A stretch of 60,000 nt of DNA, from contig CAIIXF020000005.1 of NCBI GenBank assembly GCA_903813345.2, forward strand, positions 18,357,375 to 18,417,374, read 5' to 3'. The notes under the pieces were generated by a model that had not been told where the DNA came from, made no database searches, and saw only the letters and a program-made list of their open reading frames with translations. Source of the stretch: Owenia fusiformis. Taxonomy: Eukaryota > Annelida > Polychaeta > Sabellida > Oweniidae. The position numbers and the translations under genes are program-made. This document shows positions 1 to 8,523 of this stretch, piece after piece (position 1 is the first letter of the stretch; every line of letters starts with the position of its first letter).

Positions 1-154
1 GCCTAAAATGAAAAAATAATACATAATTTATGACCAAAAAGGCCTACTTTTCGAAGCCCTAAGGTCTGTTTTGGCCCGAAATTTTTTTTGGGCCCAATTT
101 TTTTTCTGTGCCCACCCAAAGGGGGGGGGGGGCCCAGGCCCAGATCCGCCAGTG
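1..154 (-). repeat. End of an inverted-repeat transposon, truncated by the window edge
   Basis: Read on the minus strand from 154, this starts CACTGGCGGATCTGGG and then runs through a G/C tract and blocks of GGGCCCAAAAAA. The left end of the element at 33784 begins with the same terminus and the same order of blocks, so both belong to one non-autonomous family. The apparent ORFs here come from the low-complexity sequence. The other end lies outside the window. Confidence 0.6.
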
Positions 155-246
155 CATGTAGTTGTCCAAGTTTGATGAACTGAACACCTCTTAATATTTC
201 TTTTGTTGAACAGCATTTACTTTTATAACTTTCCATGTCAATTATT

Positions 247-1136
247 CACCCTTGGTTTACGCAGCTAACGAAAATTGACCGGTACGGGTCAAAAGCTGGA
301 CCGGTACGGGTTAACGGTTTTATTTGAATTTAAAATAGCCATAACTTGCTCAATATTGACTTCCTCGTGTCTGATTTGAAATATATGATGCCTCTCGATG
401 CTTTTAAGTACCCCAATATTTTACAGATTTTTAAACGGACCAAAACTCTCTAAATGCGCATTTATGCTCTTTTCTCTCGAGAACGACTGTCTCATTTTCA
501 CGATAACTTTTATTTAGTACTTCTAACATATAAGATCTATTTTTCCCCATCAAGGTATAATGTAAATGACATGCTATTTACATCTTGTGAGTTTCAATGA
601 CGCACGTTTGATTTTATAAAAAATGCCAAACTTTGTGACAAAGAATTTCATCAGCTATTGCCCCGAACCGGTCCGTCTTCTCGCTGCAAGCAGATTGCCC
701 CGAACCGGTCCGTCTTCTCGCTGCAAGCAGGATGAAATTCTTTGTCACAAAGTTTGGCATTTTTTATAAAATCAAAGGCGCGTCATTGAAACTCACAAGA
801 TGTAAATAGCATGTCATTTACATCATACCTTGATGGGGAAAAATAGATCTTATATGTTAGAAGTACTAAATAAAAGTTATCGTGAAAATGAGACAGTCGT
901 TCTCGAGAGAAAAGAGCATAAATGCGCATTTAGAGAGTTTTGGTCCGTTTAAAAATCTGTAAAAAATTGGGGTACTTAAAAGCATCGGGAGGCATCATAT
1001 ATTTCAAATTAGACACGAGGAAGTCAATATTGAGCAAGTTATGGCTGTTTTAAATTCAAATAAAACCGTTAACCCGTACCGGTCCAGCTTTTGACCCGTA
1101 CCGGTCAATTTTCGTTAGCTGCGTATACCAAGGGTG
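247..1136. mobile_element. Foldback element, ~890 bp, with ~405-bp arms
   Basis: Bases 247-652 and about 731-1136 are nearly perfect reverse complements, differing at only a few scattered positions. The ends are CACCCTTGGT and ACCAAGGGTG. TTATT flanks both sides (242-246 and 1137-1141), a 5-bp target-site duplication. Each arm holds two copies of GACCGGTACGGGT near its tip. There is no long ORF, so the element is non-autonomous. The high arm identity suggests recent insertion or ongoing conversion between arms. Confidence 0.9.
657..730. repeat. 37-bp unit repeated twice at the hinge of the foldback element
   Basis: The unit starts ATTGCCCCGAACCGGTCC and ends CTGCAAGCAG. It occurs at 657-693 and again, identically, at 694-730. 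It forms almost the whole unpaired loop between the two arms and is more GC-rich than its surroundings. Confidence 0.95.
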
Positions 1137-1279
1137 TTATTGGAACCATTTGGTTGTCATTGTTAATCTTAAAGTGAAAATTTGTTTTGTGGGAAATACA
1201 AGTTAGTCTTACAAAAAATAGACCCTTGTGTAGTACTTATTGTAACGATGCTTTATCATCCTTTGTTAGAGGCCATATA

Positions 1280-1462
1280 CACAGGCAAATTACATCGGGG
1301 CCCGTACAAGGTTGCACGAGCCCCGTTCCCTCTGTACAACCATGAATGGCCTTGTACATGCTCACACGAACCTTGATTTTAAATGACAAGCCTCGTACAT
1401 ACTTGTATGGGCCTCAAACTTATTATTTAAGCTTGTGCGTGGCCCAATATAATTTGTCTGTG
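1280..1462. repeat. Inverted-repeat MITE with TA flanks
   Basis: The left end CACAGGCAAATTACATCGGG pairs imperfectly with the reverse complement of the right end, CACAGACAAATTATATTGGG. TA borders both ends (1278-1279 and 1463-1464), as in Tc1/mariner insertions. The interior has several GTACAAG-type motifs and no ORF of note. Confidence 0.65.
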
Positions 1463-1709
1463 TACCCCATAATCTATATTTTGAATTGAAGACATTTCAC
1501 TGCATTATGTTTTTGCAATACTTGCACTGGGTTTAATCCCTCTAGTTGCATCCCTCCCTCCATTTCCTCTTACCATGCATTTTTAGAAAGCCCATGCTCT
1601 ATCAAAGCTTGTGAAATGGATATTAGCATGTGGGGGAGGCAGAGGCTTGTTGCAAGACATTGTTCTGGACCCAAGAAACTGTACAAGCATTGTATACTTT
1701 ATTTTTCAG

Positions 1710-1826
1710 CCTTCCACTGCATCAAAGAAGATCTACATTAATGGATGTGTAGATGGTGTTCTTCTATTTGCTGAGAGAAATCTCTACATTGCCGGAGGTA
1801 TTGCTCTCGGCATTGCCATTCCACAG
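1710..1826 (+). CDS. Tetraspanin A, penultimate exon (117 bp)
   Basis: The acceptor is TTTTTCAG and the donor CAG|GTAAAC, phase 0 at both ends, 39 codons. It encodes the end of the large loop and most of TM4. Confidence 0.85.
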
Positions 1827-3594
1827 GTAAACTTAACTTAATGCAAGACAATCAAAATGCAGAAACTCAATACAGTCAGTGATCCAGAAAGCATAAATGC
1901 AAGTTAGAGCCTTACCCAATTACCCAAATGTGAGTAGGTAGTTACCAGTTTCACCACCAGGTGGCTGATTCGGGTCAATTAACATGGCAGGTATATGAGA
2001 AAGTTCCCTTAAACTTGAATATTATCAATTTAAGTGGCTCAATTTTCATATAACCCTTATGCGTCTGATACTTATGCTAATGAAAATATGTCCAGTAAAG
2101 CAAAATATTATCTGTCCACTAAAAGAAAAGATATTTCATTTTTTGTGATTTTATAGCATGGGGTCTATGGGGAATCTCCCCGAGCTAGAAGTCACATTTT
2201 CAAAGAAATTTAATTTTTAAAAGTTGATAAACACTTTTTAAAACCACATTTCTAGATGTAATTTTACATGTAGATTTCAAACATGATATTAGTTTGACTG
2301 AATTTTGAATTTTTAATGATGTAAATCAAGATTATTTCTACTCGCATCTGGGTTATTTAGATTTTGGCACCCACTTGAAAAAGAGCAACATAGATACAAT
2401 GAGTAACATATTTCGACCAACTTTGGTCAGAATATTGAAAATGAGAAACCTTTGGTTCATACTAAGGGAAAATATGTCGAGAATGCTGCAATACTTGGAG
2501 CACAAAGAAAACATTACAAAAAATGACATATACGCATATACATAATTATGAGGGAATGCACAATTTTTCTATTAATGATTTACTGGAGATTGTAGTTGCA
2601 TACTAATTGATTCGCTCTAAAGACAAACCAGACCAGGTCATCTCTCTATAATATTCACTGTGCTTTGACAGGAACTATTAACTGGCTTATAATTGCAATA
2701 CATGTATGTCTTTTAAGAATTTCCAATCTTTACTAGAGCTGAAATGTTCCATATTGTTGAAATAAGAAGTATTGATTTTTCTAATAACAATGGTGAGATG
2801 TTGAATATGGTGTCTGTTTATATGTGATTAATTCCTATTAATTGGTTTATTAAGGTTAAGATATTTTCCATTGATTGGAATTCAGTTAGTATTTATGTCT
2901 CAGCTGTGATAAAAGAATGTGAAGCTCTGGGTAGGGTGAGATCTTACATTGTGCCCTTTTTTTCTACACATTCTATATTTAAGAAATATAGACCAGAGAG
3001 CAGGGGAAATATTGTCAAATACACCCCGCAGGGCTAGGCACAAACGTTTTCTGTACCCCAAACGACCGAAGGGAGTGAGGGGTTTGAACGCTTCTTTGCA
3101 AATTTACCCCCGGGTGAAATGTTGACTTTGTTTACAGTTTATAGAAGGTGTTCGAATCTGCTTTATTCTATAGTGAAACACTTTTCACTGTTCCAAGACC
3201 AACTGAGTTTATATTAAAGGAATCTCTATAAGTGAAACATCTCATACCAAAAGAGTTCTACTTAGACAGGTTTTACTGTAATGACTCAATACATGATTCA
3301 ATACTATACTTAGCATGGAGTTTTAGCCAGATAGAAGTACCTGACTATACTTATAGGTGTACTGCTCACATGGTCAAATCAGGTCATACTGATGGGCATT
3401 GCAATAACAACTTGCAGAGAATAGTATCATTTATTCAGTTATTATTGATAGTACTTCATCATCAAAATGTTGCCATTAAGATCTTAATCTGGATTATATC
3501 TGAATATCTTTTATTTCCTTTACAGCTATTGGGGATCTTCCTATCAAGAATCCTGATTGGCCAGATCAAAGACCAGAGAGATAGATGGGTATAG
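1710..3594 (+). CDS. Tspan33-like (TspanC8) tetraspanin, 3' end only
   Basis: Two exons encode the last 61 residues of a tetraspanin: the end of the large extracellular loop, transmembrane segment 4 and the cytoplasmic tail. Exon 1710-1826 gives KIYINGCVDG, holding the last loop cysteine, and ends GIALGIAIPQ. Exon 3526-3594 gives LLGIFLSRILIGQIKDQ and stops at TAG. Both junctions are phase 0 with clean AG/GT borders. Exon sizes (117 and 69 bp) and the split after IPQ match the complete gene downstream, with about 28 of 61 residues shared, so the two are tandem paralogues. Remembered TSPAN33 has a similar end (GLAIPQ, then LVNQIKDQ). Earlier exons are not visible and should lie left of the window. 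The intron 1827-3525 shows no exon; it has a GC-rich patch near 3020-3110. A GTGAGG donor-like site directly follows the stop codon. Confidence 0.85.
3526..3594 (+). CDS. Tetraspanin A, last coding exon (69 bp)
   Basis: The acceptor is TTCCTTTACAG. It encodes 22 residues and a TAG stop: the rest of TM4 and a short charged tail. Length and phase equal those of the last exon of the downstream paralogue. Confidence 0.85.
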   Translation, partial: LLGIFLSRILIGQIKDQRDRWV

Positions 3595-4061
3595 GTGAGG
3601 GCCTCCTTTGATGACATCCAGTGACAAAGAGGACTGTGGGTAACAGTTAAATCTCATACATGAGCAGCTGACAACGAAGTAAATACACCTGTACTAAATT
3701 GTACATAATATTTCATTATGGGGCTCATGCTGTCATGCATAATACAATGACAATTAAGAAATTAGCATGAAGTTACACAGGCTTGAAGTTGCTTAGAAAA
3801 TTTCAGTTTTAGGTACATTTACAAAAATACAAAATGTAGAGGCACTGATAATTTATTAAGCATTTTTTCTCCCTTATTCTTCCATTAACACATTGCTCAA
3901 AATAGAGCAATAAGCGATATGTACAAAGTGCCTTCCAACAAACATTCTTGTGTTGAAAACCTATGTATATAAATATCTCTAATTTTGAACTCACTGGTCC
4001 TAATGTTGTTCACTGTAGACTGGTTGATGTATGCGCATTATAGCTACCAAAAGTTAAATCC

Positions 4062-4067
4062 AATAAA
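4062..4067 (+). promoter_or_regulatory. Candidate poly(A) signal for tetraspanin A
   Basis: AATAAA lies about 470 bp after the stop codon. It fits by position only; there is no transcript evidence. Confidence 0.35.
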
Positions 4068-4690
4068 AAGATTCACTGCTTAACTGCTGAAGATATATTT
4101 CCCGATAAAGGTATTTATAAATGCACAGATCATCTCAATGCAAAATGTTTTAATGCAATGGTCTTCAGAACTGTCATTAGATGGCGAAGAATTTGATGGG
4201 TTTAAATGTGTAACATAAAAATATTCCTTCGATATCTCCATCATCGAATTTATGGGAAATATCTAAAACTTCTTGAAATTAAATCTTAGAACATTTAATT
4301 AAATAAAGAATTATTGCATCTTACTTGCTATACTATATGAAAAAATACACGTATTATAAAAAACTATGACAAGGACCATTGAAGAAGCAGTTATACATCA
4401 CATTTTTTATATTGTTGGGTTAATACAGATTGGATAAGAATTCTCAGATTTTTTGATCATTTGATTTTTGATTTCAAAAGATTTTACCAAAATGATATTT
4501 TTCTATTTGTTTATTACAACACCGTTGTATGTTTACTTTGTACTTCTCTCATGCTTTATAATCAACTTTGGACTTATACAAGTCTGATATTATATGATAT
4601 TATTGATATTTATAGGATATCCTATGATTTTGAGGAATATCATTTTTATCTACGAGGTGATATTAATATCTGCACGAGAGAGCAAAGCGA

Positions 4691-4944
4691 CACTTATAAG
4701 GAGTGTACTAAATGTATAATATCATTGCAAAATGAATTCCATGCCAAATAGAGTCAATTTGGTGGGAAATCAACAAGCGGAGTATATCGTCACAATATCC
4801 TCCGCATATTGGGTTTTCAGGAGTATATCGTTACGATATCCTCCGCCCGGAGTATATCGTCACGATATCCTCCGGTTATTCATTTTGCCAATAGATATCA
4901 AATTTATTTTTTAATGTTATTATACATTTAGTACACTAAGTGTA
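4691..4944. repeat. Inverted-repeat element with palindromic core
   Basis: GTGTACTAAATGTATA at 4703-4718 is exactly reverse-complemented at 4921-4936. The similarity continues weakly outward (ACACTTA...) and inward (CAAAATGAAT against ATTCATTTTG). Boundaries and target duplication are unclear. Confidence 0.5.
4778..4874. repeat. Three copies of a 27-bp near-palindrome
   Basis: Copies lie at 4778-4804, 4819-4845 and 4848-4874. Each reads roughly GGAGTATATCGT, then CACGATATCCTCC, and is nearly its own reverse complement. They sit inside the larger inverted-repeat element. Confidence 0.9.
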
Positions 4945-5905
4945 GGATAATATATGATATTATTACTGAATTCCATGGTATTTTTATGGAATGTCTCTAT
5001 TATCAATCATATCTTGTAAAATTGCAGTTCTTTACTGTCTTAGTAATGCAAGGACTCGATATTCTATAGGACTACTCAACTTCTTTTTGTTGTAAATATT
5101 AAAATAAGAATTCTTAAAGTTTAGGCCATGCCCTGATAATCAGTGGCCATGGCAATAAATAAATAAATATTAAAATAAGGTTTACATTGAAGACCAAATG
5201 ACTCTAATTCACAGTGTAAATGTAAAAATGTAAAATGATTACTCCAAAGATATAGTACATGTTTTATTTAATATGTGAAAATGTATGATACCGGTAGGTC
5301 TTGAACATTTATGTCTATAGCCTGCAGTATATTATTCATCAAATCAATGATAACAAATGGATTTGATTTTGTGTCATATTATAGATTTGAAAATCATGGA
5401 AATGCTATATATATCGAGAGAAGATAACTGGGCCAGACGGGTTTGGTTAAGACCTATAGCACTTTAACATGACAATGATATGATGTGTGTTGTTGATGTG
5501 ATTAGTTTGTGCATTTTTCCTAATGTAAAAAAGATGGCAATACTATACTTTACTATGCTATAAAACACTATATTGTAATTATTAGTGACCATACATAGCA
5601 CTTCTGTATGTTAATATGAGAGAGACTTTTAATGATTTGTCACTACTAGAAGTAAAATTAGTCTAAATACTTTTTTATTGGTCAGAAGGACCATTTAGAG
5701 GGTTCATCATAAATTGACTTGGTTTTTTCTTGTCCTTTAGTTTTGGTTCACAATAAAGGAAGAAAAAATGACCTTTCAATTTATTGAAAAGTCAACAGTG
5801 AAGAGTTGTTCACTAAATATCTACATTAGTGTATCTACAAAAGTGTATTATAGCTTGCTATATTTGGTATTGATGGTTGTAGTGTAGTTGGTATTGGCAT
5901 TGATA

Positions 5906-6094
5906 CAGTACAGCTCAAAATTGACTATAAACTGGTCCTACTTACTACAGTATTCAAGCCCCCTCCTCCCAACTACAATAAATACATGAATAAATACATG
6001 AATAATTGTACATTAAGCAAAATAATAGCAATGTATATTTATTCTGCTTTTGGATTCCATTCATCAATTTTGTGGTCAATTTTGAGTTGTACTG
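5906..6094. repeat. Mariner-type MITE, 189 bp
   Basis: The left end CAGTACAGCTCAAAATTGAC matches the reverse complement of the right end with one mismatch in the first 20 bases. TA flanks both ends. No ORF; internal-deletion derivatives of Tc1/mariner elements look like this. Confidence 0.75.
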
Positions 6095-7639
6095 TAATAG
6101 AAAAATTAGATATATAGTTTATATAAGATGATCTGAGGTCTGCGATTCAGCATTCATATTGTATAACAGTTCTATATTTGTACAATTACATATTACGAAT
6201 ATATGTTACATTTAAACATATGCAAAGGATGAAATGTATTTTTACCACTAGTTCTACAATAAATATAACTTTTATAATTTATATGAGTGTTCATGTTCCA
6301 TACTGTAGTAAATAGAATAATTTGATAGTTCATATATCTGAAGGCGAAATGGCCTAATTACATATTGGCAATGGTTTTTGTTAATAACAATGTATGAACT
6401 TGTTAATATATGCATACATTACTTTGTTGACTCATACACAAGTTAATTTCATTATTCTGAATATTAATGTGATATGTTACGCAGGTTCATTTTGAATTTC
6501 GTGTCTTGTGCGATAAATTCCTCATATTATAGCCAATGTCAGATTTTGAGCACCCTGAGTGCAGAGTTTTATTCAAGACTAACGTTTACTTCAAGACTGC
6601 AAATAATCGAACTAAACTTAAAACTAAACATATAGTGCTTTGAAATTAAGTTTTTGGTATTTGGTAAAATAATTGGTTGCTCTTATTGAAATTAATGTGA
6701 CTCATAAAGTGCAAGTTCATTGATATTTTGAATGACACTGAGGTAATATTACGTTGTAATGTAGATTGAAGATGAATAGCCAGTATAACATTGTGGAAGT
6801 GAAATTTGTTATACATTTATAATTGAACAGAGCATCTCATAGCTATACAATAAAAAGTTTACATAGTGAAGCGTTTGTTGTAAGCCAGTTAAAACAATGA
6901 TGAATGAGTTATTAACATTCATTTATTTGGATTACCTTTTTTGGCTCACCCTGTATGCGTATCAGAATGGTATTGAATAGCAGTATCAAAACAATTATAA
7001 AATATAAAAACAAATAAACAGACAGCAACGAGGACTTTTTCAGATTGATTTCTCCTAAAAATTCATCATACATTTGTCTGCATATCTATCATTTAGTTTT
7101 ACTCTCATATGGATTGAAGACACAAAATCAGAGACACTTGAGATATATAGGTGAGGTGATATACTCCATGTGAACTGAATGTCTCAATTTAGTGAGAATG
7201 GTAACAGATCGCTAGCAACCATCATTTTCTAATGCATGCAACAGCTTGATGATACCTCTCCTATATGTTAATTACATGAACTTTGTTAATGATATTACCT
7301 CTATGAAAACTAAAGGAAGGAAGGTCAGAACTTATTAAAAAATGATCCTGTGTTTGCTAAGTTACATGGATGTTTCAAAATGACGTTAAATGTGCCCATT
7401 TGAGGATTTGAATACAGTAAGTATTTCAACATGAAAATTGTAGTATAATTGTTAATTTCTAGAATTATTAATTTTTTTTTTATTTCATTTAATTTCATGC
7501 TATTTTAGCCTAATAAATGGATTGAATATTTGAATTTAAAGAATTGATATTTCATATATACCTTATGTATTTCCTTTTCTTTATTGTGCCCCTTGATAAT
7601 TTTTAAAGTGCATTGCATTTTTTCAGGCTTGAATGGAAA

Positions 7640-8523
7640 ATGTCCAGTTACTATGGTGATGGTTACCGTGGCAATAATTTAAATGCTGTTGGATATAGCA
7701 ATGCAAACAGCAGTTTCCAAAGAAACAACAATGCCAATGTGTATGAAAGGAATAGTCAAAGACCCACACATAATAATGTGCCAGGTGGTAACTATGTCAA
7801 GAGGGCTAATGCTTCAAATGGTAACTATGGAAACAGATCAAATATACAAAATGATGATTATTCTTATACCCATAATGTACCTAGCAGTAACTATGGAAAC
7901 AGAACGAATGGACCAAGTACTAGTTCCTATGGCAACTCACAAGCTGGAGGTAGTTCAAACTACGGATACAGTAACAACAGAAGAAGTAACCATGGAAATA
8001 TAAATGATCAACAAGGACAAGGAAACTACATGCGTCGTAATGTTATGCCTAGTAGTAGCCATGTAGAGAATAACTATGATGGTAGTTATGGAGGTAGTGA
8101 CTATGGGGACAATGATAGTTACTATAACAACAGTCAATATAGTAACAGTCGATATGGAAGTGAACCTGTTGAAGACCCTTATAATAAAGTATCTAAAATG
8201 CCATCTAATCAGATGCCGACCCAGTATTTGTCACGGCAGCCAACTCCAAAAACACCCCAGGAGTTAGCTGCCCTTAGGGCACCGATAGCATCCCCTAGAG
8301 TACCACATGCTGCCTCTAGAGTACCACAGGCTGCCCCTAGAGCACCACAGGCTGCCCCCAGAGCACCACAGGCTACCCCTAGAGCACCACAGGCTACCCC
8401 TAGGAGTACACATGCACAAATGTCACCAAAGATAAACCAAAGAGCAACCCATCAGACAAAAAATCCCCAGATGCAATCACCTTCTAGCATACCTCCAAGT
8501 GAAAATGATCCATCAACTAAAAG
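7640..8523 (+). CDS. TSPAN33: Tetraspanin B, exon 1 (coding part): low-complexity N-terminal extension
   Basis: It encodes residues 1-294 and two bases of codon 295. It is rich in (G/S)NYGNR, SYG and NN motifs, followed by Pro/Ala/Arg heptads and a Ser/Pro/Gln tail. The donor is AAAAG|GTTTGT, phase 2. Open codons just upstream (7628-7639) would add LEWK if translation began in an earlier exon. Confidence 0.85.

Larger units (their letters stand above)
3595..7626. other. 3' UTR and intergenic/upstream region between the two tetraspanins
   Basis: No convincing coding exon is seen. The region holds the likely 3' UTR of tetraspanin A, inverted-repeat elements at 4691-4944 and 5906-6094, and long AT-rich stretches. 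A solitary mariner-type end, GGCTCACCCTGTA, occurs near 6943. Any 5' UTR exons of the downstream tetraspanin should be here but cannot be placed. Confidence 0.5.

Noticed and set aside
657-730. Short direct repeats considered as a CRISPR-like array
   Set aside because: Only two adjacent copies without spacers, inside a eukaryotic foldback transposon.
3232-3525. Open frame upstream of the last tetraspanin A exon
   Set aside because: The frame is open by chance into the intron. The TTTACAG acceptor and the matching paralogue exon place the start at 3526.
6930-6957. Mariner-type right end GGCTCACCCTGTA
   Set aside because: No left end could be paired with it, so no element was called.
7683-8137. 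Met/Thr/Val-rich ORFs on both strands
   Set aside because: Out-of-frame readings of the low-complexity tetraspanin exon. Only the frame with Asn/Gly/Tyr motifs splices in frame to TM1.
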